The notes beneath the pieces were generated by a model, which was not told the origin of the DNA, searched no databases, and saw only the letters and a list, made by a program, of their open reading frames with translations. This document shows positions 1 through 11,330 of a stretch of DNA of 64,000 bases, one piece after another (positions within the stretch are counted from its first letter, which is position 1; each line of letters begins with the position of its first letter). The stretch is from Aureococcus anophagefferens (taxonomy: Eukaryota > Sar > Pelagophyceae > Pelagomonadales > Pelagomonadaceae). The position numbers and the translations under genes are program-made. The DNA is taken from assembly GCF_000186865.1 (NCBI RefSeq), contig NW_008705563.1, forward strand, positions 2,073,141-2,137,140, written 5' to 3'.

Positions 1-1765
1 AGGCCGAGCGCGTGCGAGCCCGCCGCGTCCTCCGCCGCGCGGAAGAGCCGCTCCGCCGCGTCGATCGCGGGCAGGTAGTTGCCGTGGCCGCCCGCGACGG
101 CGACGGCGGCGTGGCGCCGGATGAGCTTCGCGGCGACCGCGAGCGGCGCGCGCTGGAAGACGACCTCGGCGGCCGTCGACATCGTCACGAGCGACACGTC
201 GATGCGCTTCCCCGGCGGCGCGGCCCGCTCGGTCGGCGCGATGAAGTCGGAGAGGAGCGTGTCGTAGGCCGCGGCGAGGCGCGTGACCTTGAGGCCGTAC
301 GCGTCGACGCAGTCCTTGGTCGCCATCGAGCCGCTCTGGTCGACGAGACGGCGTAATGCGCCGCCGGCGCCGGCCGCGGGGGCGCCGCGGGAGCGTAGCG
401 TGCGACCGCGTCGGCGNNNNNNNNNNNNNNNNNNNNNNNNNNNNNNNNNNNNNNNNNNNNNNNNNNNNNNNNNNNNNNNNNNNNNNNNNNNNNNNNNNNN
501 NNNNNNNNNNNNNNNNNNNNNNNNNNNNNNNNNNNNNNNNNNNNNNNNNNNNNNNNNNNNNNNNNNNNNNNNNNNNNNNNNNNNNNNNNNNNNNNNNNNN
601 NNNNNNNNNNNNNNNNNNNNNNGCGGCACGGGGCCGGCGCGGGCCGCGCGGGCGGCGGCGGCGGCCGCGCGGGAGCCGGGGACGGCCGCGCGGGAGCCGC
701 CGCCGGCGCTGGCCGCGCGGGGGCCGCCGGCCGCGGGGGCGCCGCGGGCCGCGCGGGCGCCGTCGCGGGCACGGCGGGCGCGCGCGCGGGCACGGCGGGC
801 GCGCGCGCGGGCACGGCGGGCGCGCGCGCGGCGGGCGCCGCAGGACGCACGGGCGCCGGCCCCGGAAGCGGCGGCGGCGGCGCGGCGGCGTCCGCGGGGG
901 CTCCGGCCTTGACGACGTCGACGCACTTGTCGCGGCCCCGGAAGCGGGCGATCTCGAAGAGCACGCGGTCGCCGGCGGCGATGGGCTCGCGGACGTCGCC
1001 GCCGTGGACGAAGAGGTCGTCGCCGCCGGCGTCGGGCTTGACGAAGCCCTGGAACTTCTTGTCGTTGAACCAGATGACGCGGCCGGACCGACCCGGGAGC
1101 GCCGCGCCGGCCGGACGCGGCGCCACGGGCGCGGCGGGCGCCGGCCGCGCGGGCGTCGGCGCCGGCGCGGCCGGGAGCGCCGGCCGCGCGGGCGTCGGCG
1201 CCGGCCACGCGGGCGTCGGCGCCGGCGCGGCTCCCGGGGGCTTGATGAAGGGCGTCGCCCGCGCGCCGTCCGCGCCCAGAATCGCGTAGAGGCCCTTGTA
1301 GGCGAGGAGCGTCGTGCCGTCGCGGAGCGCGGCGCGCGTCCCGCGGGAGAGCGCCCGGCGCTCCTCCTTCCCGGGCAGCGCGCGCACGTGCGACGCCAGG
1401 CGCTCGCGCGGGTGCGGCCGCTCCTTCCGGCCCGCGCCCGCGACGTAGGTGACGAGCGTCGCCGAGGCCGGAACCTCGACGGCGGCGCGCCCGTCGAAGT
1501 GGACGTTGCAGAGCGGGCACTTACGCTTCGCCGGCTCCAGGGCTTTCAGCATGTCGTAGCAACCCGGGCAGACGGCGAGATGGCCGCAGGTCTGGAAGCG
1601 CACGGACCGCGGCTCGTCGAGGCAGACCGTGCACTCGCGTCGCTCGTCGGACGTCGCGGCGGCGACGGCGCGGACCTTTTGCGCGAGCACCTCATGGCGC
1701 TGGTCCGTGGAGGCTTTTGCCTCGTTCAGCACGGCCATGACCTGCCCTGGATTCGCGAAGGGCAT
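1..1765 (-). CDS. RING finger / cold-shock domain / vWA-domain protein, 3' end off the window
   Basis: The protein starts at the ATG at 1765 (MPFANPGQV). A C3HC4-type RING lies at about residues 45-86 (CTVCLDEP, CGHLAVC, CPLC), typical of E3 ubiquitin ligases. A proline/alanine linker follows, then a cold-shock nucleic-acid-binding domain at about residues 225-285 (GRVIWFNDKKFQGF, DLFVH). Next comes a long Pro/Ala tract with seven-residue repeats (ARAPAVP). The tract runs into an N gap at 417-622. Left of the gap a different frame (about 359 down to 1) encodes a von Willebrand A start with the MIDAS motif DQSGS and the strand IDVSLVTMS. The frame change across the gap could reflect gap size or a hidden intron. 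RING and CSD are clear. That the vWA part belongs to the same gene is likely but unproven. The C-terminus is outside the window. Confidence 0.75.
417..622. other. Assembly gap (206 N)
   Basis: A run of N interrupts the Pro/Ala-rich coding tract of the RING/CSD/vWA gene. The flanks are very GC-rich short repeats, a probable cause of the gap. Confidence 0.99.
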
Positions 1766-1831
1766 TTTTGAACTCAGCCGGGCTGATCTTGACGCCGGGG
1801 CCAGCAGACAGGACTGACGAGCGCACCAGAC

Positions 1832-3654
1832 TTACCGCTTCCCCTTGCCGCCCTTGCCCTTGCCGCCTCGGCCGCGGCCCTTGCCGCCGCCGCCGCGGCC
1901 GCCGCCGCGGCCGCCGCCGCGGCCCTTCTTCCGCATGCCGGCGAACTTGTGGCGCTTGCCGTCGGCGGCGCCGAAGTCGTCGTCGCGGTCGTCGTCGTCC
2001 GAGTCGGAGTCGTCGCCGCCGCCGCGGCGCTGCTTGCGGACCTCCTCGGTCTCGCGCATGGCGCCCGCCGCGAGGCGCGCGGCGTCGTTGACGCGGTCGA
2101 GGAAGGCGAGCGCCATGTCCTCGTCGACGTCGGCCTTGGGGAGCTTGACGCCGATGAGGTGTTCCAACCTTTGGTAGAGCTCGACGTCGTACTGCGTCAC
2201 GAACGCGATCGCCGAGCCCTTGCGGCCCGCGCGCGCCGTGCGGCCCACGCGGTGCACGTACTCCTTGCCGTGCGTCGGCACGTCGTAGTTGAGCACGAGG
2301 TCCACCGCGGGGATGTCCAAACCGCGCGCGGCGACGTCCGTCGCCACGAGGATGGTCGCCGCGCCCGCCTTGAACTTGTGGAGCGCCCCCAGCCGCTTCG
2401 GCTGGGCCATCTGGCCGTGGAGGCAGGCCGCGTCGAAGCCCAGGTTGCGCAGCAGCAGCGTCGCGCGCGTCGCGCCCGCGCACGTCGCGCAGAAGACCAG
2501 CGCCGTCGCGCCGCGCCGCGCGTCGAGCACGGCCGCGAGGTAGCACTCCTTGTGCTTCGCGGGCACGAACAGGTAGCGCTGGTCGAGCTGGCGGGGCATG
2601 GCGAACTTGTCGTTGACCGCCACCTTCACGGGCTTGTAGAGCGACGCGCGCTGGAGCTTCGCGACCTTGGACGTCATCGTCGCCGAGAAGAGCATGGAGC
2701 ACCGGCCCTCGCGCGGGATCGCGCCGACGATGGCGTCGAGCTCCTTCTCAAAGTCCATGGACAGCATGCGGTCCGCCTCGTCCATGACCAGGCACTTGCA
2801 GGTCCGCAGGGAGAAGCCCTTCGTGTTCTCCAAGTGGTCGACCAGGCGGCCCGGCGTCGCGACGACGACGTGCGGCAGCTTCGCCAACGCCAGCGCCTGC
2901 GCGGCGATCTCGACGCCGCCGACGACGCAGACGCACCGCAGGCCGATGGCCGCGCCCAGCGCGTCGAAGACCTCGTGGATCTGCACCGCGAGCTCGCGCG
3001 TCGGCGCCAAGGCGACGCCGAAGAGCCGGCTCGGCTTCTCGAGGAGCTTGTGGAGGATGGGCAGGCCGAACGCGCCCGTCTTCCCGCTGCCCGTCTCCGC
3101 GAGGCCGATGACGTCGCGCCCGCTCAACGCCACGGGGATCGCCGCCTTCTGGATCCGCGTCGGCTTCGCCCAGCCGAGCTCGCCGACGGCGTCGACGAGC
3201 GCCGCGTGCAGGCCGAGCGCGGACCACGCGGGCTTGCCCGTGAGCGCGCCGTCCTCGGCGGCGGCGTCGTCGGCGGCGGCCTCGTCGTCGTCGTCCTCCG
3301 CGTCCTCGGCGGCGGGCTCGTCGTCGTCGTCCGCGTCCTCGGCGGCGGGCTCGTCGTCGTCGTCCGCGTCCTCGGCGGCGGCGGCCGCGGCTTCCTCCTC
3401 GGCGTCGGCGTCGGCGTCGGCGCGCGCCGCCGGCGCCGCGCGCGCCTTCTTCCCCTCGGGCGCGGCCGGCGCCTCGGCGGCCTTGCGCTTCTTCGCCGCC
3501 TGGCGCGCGTCCTCGTAGTAGCCCGTGACGCCGCGCACGGTCGTGAAGACGCACCCCTCGACGCTGCCCTCGTAGGTCGCGCACGCGCGGCGGAGCGTCA
3601 GCGCCGGCGCCTTCTTGCCGGACTTCTTCTTGCCTTTCCCCTTCGACATCGGCA
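1832..3654 (-). CDS. DDX47: DEAD-box ATP-dependent RNA helicase, DDX47/Rrp3 type
   Basis: This is a complete DEAD-box helicase of about 607 residues. In order it shows a Q-motif region (GWAKPTRIQ), Walker A AETGSGKT, PTRELAVQ, TPGRLVDHLENTKGFSL, DEAD box VMDEADRML, SAT motif LFSATM, LVATDVAARGLDIP and motif VI HRVGRTARAGR. The stretches around DHLENTKGFSL and FVTQYDVEL are characteristic of DDX47/Rrp3, a nucleolar helicase needed for 18S rRNA maturation; this role is inferred from the family. An added N-terminal region holds alternating Ala and Asp/Glu repeats. The C-terminus is an RGG/GKGR-rich tail, probably RNA-binding and nucleolar. The frame stays open upstream, but the ATG at 3654 (MPMSKGKGKKK) gives the natural basic start. 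Confidence 0.93.
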
Positions 3655-3840
3655 TGCAGGAAGTCTGCGGTATGAGTTGCGGTCGACGGGCTCTGGGCGT
3701 GCGGCGTCGTCGACAGGCGCCGATGGCAGGCGACGTCGAGCACGGCGGAGTCGATCGCTTCGCCAGCGGCATCGACGGCTCAAGAACTTCATCTTGAATC
3801 GTTTCACGAGCCGATAGGCAAAACTATGATGCCAAACTAA

Positions 3841-6800
3841 ATGCCATCGATGGTGTCGCTGGTCCCGCCGTCGCTCGCCGGCTCGGCCCAGGTGGCGCCG
3901 GCGCGCGACGGCGACGCGTCGCCGGCGCCGCGACCAAAAACCAAGGCGGCGTCGCGCGTCGTCGGGCGCGTGCTCGGCGTCGCGGCGCTGGGCAGCGCGC
4001 TGCTCTTCTACGGCGCGGTGAGCGCCTGGACTTCCGACGGGTCGCGGAGCTTCGACGCCGGCGCCGGCGCGCTGCTGGGCCTCGCCTGCGCCGCGGTGCC
4101 CTACAGCGCCGTGGGACTGCTCGTCGCGTACGGTCCCCAAACGTTCGACGCGCGGAACCGCGCGGGCTTCTGCGTCGCCGTCGTCGCGCCGGCGCTGGTG
4201 GTGGTCGGTTTGGTGGTGCCCGTGCTGGCCATGAGGCGGAGCGCGGGCGAGGCGCGGGACCTGGGCGCCTTCTTCGGCATGTTCGCCGTCGTCCTCGCGG
4301 GTTTCGCGACGCACGGGACGTGGTACTTGGTCGCGCGCGCGAACGCGTCGCCGCTCGTGCCGCCGGCGGCGGCGGGCATGTTGGGGACATTGGTGTGCGT
4401 CCTCGTGCTCTTCCCGCTGGGCGTCGCGCTGCCCCTGGTCGCGTTCCGCAAGGGCGGCGCGGCGGGCGCGAAGGCCGTCGCGGGCCTCGACGGTTCCAAG
4501 GCCGCGCCGCCGCCGGGCGTCGCGGCCTGCGTGCTGCCGCCCCTGGCCTGCGTTTTGGTGTTGAGCCACCCCGTGCTGAGGGTCGCCGTGCTGGGCTGGC
4601 CCCTCCGGGGGAAGGGGTGGTGCCGGCCGCCGTTCGCGGCCCTCGACGCCGCGCTCTTCTCGTGCCTCGCGGGCGCCGCGGCGCTCTGCGCGCTGCGGAG
4701 CCCGCCGTCCCAGCGCGGCGCCGTGGCGCTCCTCGTCGTGGCCACGGCGGGCGTGACCTACGCGGCCGCGGCGCTCGCGGGCCGCGGCGACGGCGCCGAG
4801 GCGGCGTGGCGGCGCGCGACGCGGCTTCTGGCGCCCCTCTTCTTCGGCGGCCTGGCCTGCGTGGAACTCGGCCGGCGCCGGGCCGCCTACGCGCCCCTGG
4901 GGCGGGCCCTCTTCGGCGCCTTCGGGGCGCTGCTGCTCGCGGCGCTCGCCGCGGAGCGCTACCGCCGCGAGCCCGCGAGCCGCCGCGTCCGCGCGGCGAC
5001 GCGCGCCGTCGCGCTCGCGGCCCTGCCCTGGTGGGCGGCGACGGTCGCGGACGGCGGCGGCGCGCTGGGCTACGCCGCGGTCGCGTCCGCGGCCGTGCCC
5101 CTCGCGGCGGCCGCGGCGGACGCGTGGGCCGCGCGGCGCGAGTCCGCGCCGCCGGCGCCGCCGCGCGCGGACGCGCTCCGCGTGGCGCCCCACGCGCTCC
5201 TCGTCTTCGTGCTCTGCTACGTCGGCGTCGTCCTCTTCCAGACGCGGCTCCGGGCCGGCGGCCGCGGCTTCTTCGGCGCGCTCGTATGCGTCGCGCCGCT
5301 CGCGACGTGGGCGGGCCTCGAGGAGGCCGCGCGGCGCGAGCGCGAGCCCGCGCGGCGCCTCCTGAAGCCGCCGAAGACGCTGCAGGAGCGCGCCCTGTCC
5401 GCGTGCTGGTGCCCGGGCGTCGCCGTCGTCGCCTGGCTGTTCGTCGCCGGGCGCCGCGGCGACCTGCTGAAGCTCGACCGGTCCCTGAGCGGCGAGCTCC
5501 AGGCCGCGGCGCTCTGCCTCGTCGCGGCCGCGCCGGCCTGCGCGGCGGCCTGGGACGCGGCCTTCCTCGGCGCGGCGCTCTGGCGCGGCGGCGCGGCGGC
5601 GGCGGGGCGGCGCGCGGCGCTCGACAACCTCGCGTACTACGCGGCGCTGCTGCGCGACGGCGCCGCGGACGGCGGCGACGACGGCGCCGCGGGCGACGAC
5701 GCCGCGCCCGCGCGGTCGCTCTACGACCGCTGGTGCGGCGCGGACGTGTCCGCGGACGAGGCCGGGCCCTTCTTCTCGACGATGGTCTGCTGCCTCGTGC
5801 TCGTGCCCTTTGGCGTGCTCGGGCCCTTGTTCTTCTTAGCGAAGGCGGACCGCGTGCCCCTCGTGTCCAAGTCGCAGCTCATGGGCGCGCTCGTCGCCGC
5901 GGTCTTCGCGCTCGTGCTGATTCTCACGACCGCGGCGAACGCGTCCATGGACCGGCTGAAGAACGAGGCGCGGGCGAAGGTCGCCGCCTACGACCTGCGA
6001 TTGGCGCTGCGCGCGGAGCGCGTCGTCGCGAACCCGGCCGTCGCGCGGCTGCTGGTCGAGGCGCGGGACCACCACGCGGCCGGCGCCGAGGCCGCGTTCC
6101 GCCGGGACCGGCCCGCGCGGCGCCGGGCGACGCTCGGCGACCACGCGGCGCGGCGCGTCGCCGACGCGGCCGACGCGGCGCTGCGGGAGGACCTGCGACG
6201 GGCGGCGGCGCGCCACGGCGCGCTCGCGGACGCCGCGGAGCGCCGCGTCGCCGCGGCCGCCGTCGAGGCCGCGTCGGACGCGGGGAAGAAGGACGAGCGG
6301 CACGACCGCTTCTCCGCGCGCGTGACCCAGGTCCTGGCCTGGGGCGACCGCGAGATTCACCGCGAGAAGGGCAAGCTCCAGGCCTGGGGCGACCAGGTCT
6401 CCACGCGGCTGCTGCGCCACCCGTCGTCGCCCCGCGACCGGCCGAGCTCGGCCGGTCGAAGGCCCGCGCCCGCGCCGGCCGACGACGACTACGCGAAGGC
6501 GCTCGAGCAGCGGCCCGGCGACGAGTCGCTCGTGTTCTGGCGGAGGACGAAGCGCGAGCCGTCGTGCATGGACCTCGAGCCCTTTGGCAAGATCCGCAAC
6601 GAGGTCAGGCGGAAGCACGACCAGAGGGTCGCCGAGGCCGCGGCCGCGGCGCGGAAGGCGCGCGAGGCCCGCGGCGCCGCGCCGTCGCCGGACCGGCCCA
6701 CCGCGCGCGCGGCCGTCGCGCGCGCCGTCGAGCTGCTGCCCGACGAGGCCGCGCTGAGCCTCGAGGCGCCGCCCTGGCTCCGGGACAGGTTCCGCCGCTG

Positions 6801-9725
6801 CGGCGCGTGCCTCGGACGCGCGCGCGACGACGACGTTTCGGACGACGCGGCGGTGACGCCCGCGCGGCGGCGGCGGCGCTTCGAGGCCGGCGACGCCGCG
6901 GGGTGCGCGGCCGCGCGGACGGCCGCGCGCGGCGCCGTCGCCGCGGCCTGCGACGTCTTCGCGCGCGCGGCGTTCCCTGGCGCGCCCGCGGCGGCCGCGC
7001 GCCGGGCCGTCGACGACGTCGAGCGCGCGCTCGACGACGAGCTCCGGGGCGGCGGGCGGCGAGCCGCGGAGGCGCTCGACGCGCTCGAGGCGCGCGCGGT
7101 CGCGCTCGCGCGGTGGCGCCTCGTGCGCGACGGCGTGCCCCTGCTCGTCGAGCGGCGCTGGCGCCTCGCGCCGCCGACGAAGGCGGCGACGGCCGCGTAC
7201 CGGGCGGGCCTGCTGCCGCGCGCGTTCGCCGGCCGCGCGCGCGCGAACGGCGGCGCCGCCATGCGCGCCGGCGACTGGCGCGGCTTCCTCGAGGACGCGG
7301 GCGTGCTCGGCGACGGCGGGCCCCGGGCGCTGGGCGAGCTCAAGGCCGACCTCATCTTCACGTCCCTCGCGCGCGACGCGGACGGCGACGACGCGCGCGC
7401 GGACAAGGTCCTGGGCTACGGCCAGTTCCGCCAGGCCATGCGCCAGGCGGCCGTCGCGCTCTACCCCCAGCTCCCGGAGGCCGACGCGCTCAAGCTTTTG
7501 GGCCAGAAGCACATCTTCCCGAAAGCGACGCTGGCGCCCGAGGCCGCCGCGCGGCAGGCGGGCGTGCTCGCGGGCGGCGGGCCGGGGAGGCCGCCGCGGC
7601 TCCTCGACGTGCTCCGCCGCGACGGCGGCGTGCCCCGGGGCGGCGCGGCCCTCGCGGCGTCCCAGCACGCCCTCCGCGCCGCGCGCGACGCCGCCGGTGA
7701 AACAATGGGCGAGGTGCGGCGCGGCGACCAGCACGGCGCGGCGGCGTCGCGCGCGGGCGCGGCGTTCGGCGCGGCGTCGCGCGAGGCCCGCGCCAAGTTC
7801 CGGGCCGCGCGCGAGCGGACGCGGGCGGCCGTGAAGCTCAGCGACGCGGAGCGCGCGGGCGGCGACGACTCCAGCGACGACGAGGCCGTCGCGATCCACG
7901 ACGCCGTCGCGGACGCGGAGCGCGCGATCGCCGAGGAGACGGCGACGAAGCAACGGCGGCGGCTCTGCTCCCTCGCGCGGCTCAAGGCGTCGCTGCTGGA
8001 GGCGCTCGAGGGCGCGGACGCGCCGGACGCGACGGCCCAGGAGCTCGCGCTCCTGAAAGCCGGCGCGGCCGCGCACGACGCCGCGGCCGACGCCGACGCG
8101 GCCGCGGCGCCGCCGTCGGACTGGCACCGCATCGTCGACGTCGCCGCGGCGAGCCTGCGGCGGTCCGCGGACGCCGCGGCGGCGGCCGAGCGGAGCCACG
8201 CGGCGCGGCGGTCCGTGAAGGTCACGCGGAACGTCGACAACGGCTTCGCGTTCCTGGACCTCTTCATCGAGGTCGCCACGTTCTGCTCCGTGGGCCTCAA
8301 GGGCGCCGGGGGCTTCGCCTGGGGCACGGTGCGCCGCTGCGAGTTCGACCCGCGGGGCTGCGCGCCGCCGGAGACCGCGGGCCAGGCGCGGCGGACGCGG
8401 CTGAGCCGCCTCGCGTCGCTGCCCCTCATGACGCTCGACAGCGTCGACGCGTCCCAGGCCTTCTGGGTCTGCGCGGGCCTGTGCCTGATCACGCCGCCCT
8501 ACCTGCTCCGGGCCGTGAGGCAGGCGCGCGCGCAGACCGTCGGTCTCGGGCCCGGCGGCGCGAAGCTCAAGCTGTTCAGCCTGCCCTGGTGCTACTTCCA
8601 GGGCATCAAGGTCTTCGCCGCGGGCCTGGCGCCCGTCATGACGACGCTCTTCTCCGCGCTCGTCTGCGACACCTGCGAGCCGTCGCCGCGGTTCCTGAGC
8701 CGCATCGCCGTGCGCTGTGTGGAATTCAACCACTGGTTTGGTGGTCCTGACCAAACTTGAGAATTCTCTAGCTCGGCCAAATCGAAGTCGATTCGGCTGA
8801 TTTTTGGACGAATCGATTGCTCTCGTCGGGTTCTCGAAGCACAGCCGAAGAGATTGCGTCGAAAATGTCGCATACGCTCACACTGAAGTCGGGTTGAAGA
8901 TTTGAATTCCACAGGCCGTGCGCTGCGCGTCGCGGACGCACGCGGTCTACGTCGCCGCGGCGCTCGCGGGCATCCTGTGCTACTACCCGCTCCTCACCTA
9001 CGTCCAGCCCCAGCTCCAGTTCAAGTCCAAGGCGCTGGACCTCAAGTTCGAGCCCACGTATCTGACGGTGTGGAAATCAAACAGTGAGCTGGGTTATCCC
9101 AACCAAACTTCAGAACTCCCTATCTCGATCAAATCGACGTCGCTTCGGCTGATTTTTGGACGAATCGATTGCTCTCATCGAGTTCTCGAAGCACCGCCAA
9201 AAAGTCTGGTCCCAAACGTTCAATTACGCGCACATTGAAGTCGGGTTGAAGATTTGATTTCCACGCAGGTATCTGACCGTCGTCGCGCAGACGAAGCTCG
9301 CGCTCGCGGTCGTCGTCAACTTCTGGTCCCCGGACCGCGCGCGGCGCTGCGGCGCGAAGCCCAGCGCGTCCCTCGAGGCGGGCTCCGAGCTGTTGCTGAT
9401 TTCCGCGGCGCTCGCGACGGGGCTCGCGGCGCACACCGCGCGGACCGCGCCGTGCATCGTCCCGGAGTTCAACGTCGTCCGCGCGGGCGCGCTCGCCGTC
9501 GCCGCGTCCTTTTTGTGGGGGTCCCTCGCCGCCTTCTGGCTCCAGCGCGCGGAGACGGCCCTGCGCATGGGCAAGCAGAACGCCCGGGGGCTCGGGGCCG
9601 CGGTCTTTCTCGCGCTCGCGGCGGCGACGGTGTACGCGGTGCGGCGCCGCGTCGCGCGGATCAAGCACGACCGCCTCGACCAGGGCGACGACACGCCGAC
9701 GAACAGCCCGCGCGGGGAGGCTTAA
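3841..9725 (+). CDS. Giant multi-pass membrane protein with p25-alpha (TPPP)-like segment; three exons
   Basis: Exons are 3841-8718, 8915-9069 and 9269-9725, together 1829 residues in one frame. Both introns are introners. The first 500 residues and the region from about 560 to 710 hold many hydrophobic segments. More follow near 1470-1600 and in the last exon, so this is a polytopic membrane protein. Residues about 1141-1228 resemble the p25-alpha/TPPP fold: a tryptophan in GDWRGFLEDAGV, then LKADLIFTSLA and GYGQFRQAMRQAAVALYP, matching the DVDIVFSKIK and FEQFQEAL segments of TPPP. That family is tied to microtubules and cilia. An acidic run in the same segment (DADGDD) could be read as an EF-hand. 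The middle is Arg/Ala-rich and probably helical. I do not recognise the whole protein; no transporter or channel signature stands out. Confidence 0.8.
8715..8914 (+). mobile_element. Introner family A, copy 1
   Basis: This 200-bp element is flanked by the 8-bp duplication gccgtgcg at 8707-8714 and 8915-8922. Its termini are inverted repeats (ctgtgtggaattcaa at the left; ttgaattccacag at the right, 2 bp shorter). It carries the family core ggctgatttttggacga. The intron would run 8719-8914 (GT-AG), leaving ctgt plus the duplicated target in the mRNA and the scar AVRC-AVRC in the protein. Reading frames on both sides join in phase. Confidence 0.92.
9066..9268 (+). mobile_element. Introner family A, copy 2
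   Basis: This 203-bp element is flanked by the 8-bp duplication gtatctga at 9058-9065 and 9269-9276. Its termini are the family A repeats (tgtggaaatcaa and ttgatttcca). The intron is 9070-9268, joining ACGGT to GTATCTG in phase and leaving the scar YLTV-YLTV. It lies only 155 nt downstream of copy 1. Confidence 0.92.
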
Positions 9726-9743
9726 GAGCGGGGGTGGGTTGTC

Positions 9744-11249
9744 CTAGGGGGGCGCCTTGCGCTTCTTGGACGCCGCGGCCGCGCGGCTGAGCACGGAGAC
9801 GCACTTCGCCTGGAGGACGTAGACCGCGCGCGGGTCGATCTCCGCGAGCGTGTCCTCGGAGACGGCGGCGGCCTTGTCGCCCTCGGCCCGGGCGGCGGCG
9901 CGCGCGCGCGCGTGAAGTTTTTCTCCGACCGCGGCCGCGTCGCGCCAGGAGTCGCCGTGCGGGAACGCCCACGCGCCCGCGGATTTCGCCTCGAACTTGG
10001 CGAAGCCCGGCGCTTTCGGCGCGACGTAGCGCACGGCGCCGTCGGGCCCCGGCGCGAAGGCGACGGGGTCCTCGAAGAACTCGTGGAGGTGCGTCGTCGA
10101 CTCGCAGACGCGGCCCTCGAGGTCGCCGGAGAAGCAGACGTAGTCGATCATGGACAGGTGGCGCACGTACTCGCAGAGGCCGACGCCGCCGGCGTGGGGG
10201 CAGACCTTGACGTTCTTCATGGCGGCCATGAGGAGCACGGCGAAGATCTCACTGGGCCCCGCGATGCGGCACGAGTCGATCTGGCAGAACTCGATCGCGT
10301 CCTCCTGGAGGAGCTGCTTGAAGATGACCTTGTTCTGGGCGACCTCGCCCGTCGCGACGCCGACGCCGAGGGGCCGCAGGGCCCGGGCGATCTCGCGGTG
10401 GCCGACGACGTCGTCGCAGTGCGTCGGCTCCTCGATCCACAAAGGCCTGAACGCGGCGAGCTGGCGCATGTTCGCGATGGCCTCGGGCACGTCCCACTTC
10501 TGGTTCGCGTCCATCATGAGCACGCGGTCGTCGCCGATCTCCTCGCGGATGGCCCGGGCGCGCATGACGTCGTCCGCGGGGTCCGGCGACCCGACCTTCA
10601 TCTTGAAGTATCGGTGGCCCGCGGCGACGTACTCGCGGCAGAGCGCGCGAACCTTGGCCTCGGGGTAGCCGAGCCAGCCCGCGCTCGTCGTGTAGGCCGG
10701 GTAGCCGTCCCGCTTCATCTCCGCGACGCGCTTCTGCCAGCCCGGCCGCCGTTGTTTCAGGAACGCGAGCGCGGCGTCCTTCGTGACGACGTCGCTCAGG
10801 TGCTTGAGGTCGATCATGTCCACGAGCGCCTCGGGCTCGAGGGACGCGACGAACTCCCAGAGCGGCAGCCCCGCGCGCCGCGCCGCGAGGTCCCAGGCCG
10901 CGTTCAGCACCGCGCCGCACGCCATGGCCAGCGCGCCCTTTTCGGGGCCGATCCACCGGAGCTGGCCGTCCTGCGTGAGCTTGCGCTGGAACGCGACGAG
11001 GTCGCCGAGCACGTCCTGCTCCAGGTCCAGCCCGACGACGAGGGGCGCGAGGCTCTCGCAGCACGTCGCCACGACCTCGTTGCCGCGGCCCAGGGTGAAC
11101 GTGAGGCCGTAGCCGTCGAGGGCGCCGTCGGTGCGCAGCGTCACGTAGACGCAGCTGTAGTCGGGGTCCTTGTGCACCGCGTCGGACCCGTCGCTGTTGA
11201 GCGACGTCGGGTAGCGCCAGTCCACGACGTCGAGGGCGACGATCTTCAT
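9744..11249 (-). CDS. ENOSF1: Mitochondrial enolase superfamily member / L-fuconate dehydratase
   Basis: The intact 501-residue protein matches the fuconate dehydratase subgroup of the mandelate-racemase branch of the enolase superfamily, whose eukaryotic member is ENOSF1. The expected reaction is dehydration of L-fuconate to 2-keto-3-deoxy-L-fuconate. Visible active-site parts are the Lys pair in YFKMKVG, the Mg ligand in LMMDANQKWD, the glutamates in WIEEPT and ATGEV, and the histidine in CPHAGGVG. The opening MKIVALDVVDWRYPTS is typical of the group. There is no clear organelle presequence. The last 60 residues are an Ala/Lys-rich extension beyond the usual barrel end. It is intronless and its stop lies 19 bp from the stop of the convergent membrane-protein gene. 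Confidence 0.92.
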   Translation of the reverse strand: MKIVALDVVDWRYPTSLNSDGSDAVHKDPDYSCVYVTLRTDGALDGYGLTFTLGRGNEVVATCCESLAPLVVGLDLEQDVLGDLVAFQRKLTQDGQLRWIGPEKGALAMACGAVLNAAWDLAARRAGLPLWEFVASLEPEALVDMIDLKHLSDVVTKDAALAFLKQRRPGWQKRVAEMKRDGYPAYTTSAGWLGYPEAKVRALCREYVAAGHRYFKMKVGSPDPADDVMRARAIREEIGDDRVLMMDANQKWDVPEAIANMRQLAAFRPLWIEEPTHCDDVVGHREIARALRPLGVGVATGEVAQNKVIFKQLLQEDAIEFCQIDSCRIAGPSEIFAVLLMAAMKNVKVCPHAGGVGLCEYVRHLSMIDYVCFSGDLEGRVCESTTHLHEFFEDPVAFAPGPDGAVRYVAPKAPGFAKFEAKSAGAWAFPHGDSWRDAAAVGEKLHARARAAARAEGDKAAAVSEDTLAEIDPRAVYVLQAKCVSVLSRAAAASKKRKAPP

Positions 11250-11330
11250 CGTGGGCAGCCTTCAGAATCGGCGATGCAACAATGATGCAACTCCCTTCAC
11301 ATTTCCACACATGTTTCCTTTGTGGCTGAG

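Noticed and set aside
5836..8754. A 972-residue open frame on the minus strand opposite the giant membrane protein
   Set aside because: Arg/Ala/Gly-rich composition without any motif is the antisense shadow expected in about 70% GC DNA; the plus frame has membrane segments and joins exactly across two introners.
8715..9268. Family A elements as structured RNA genes or tRNA-derived SINEs
   Set aside because: No tRNA-like A and B boxes or poly(A) tails; terminal inverted repeats and 8-bp duplications fit a DNA-transposon origin.
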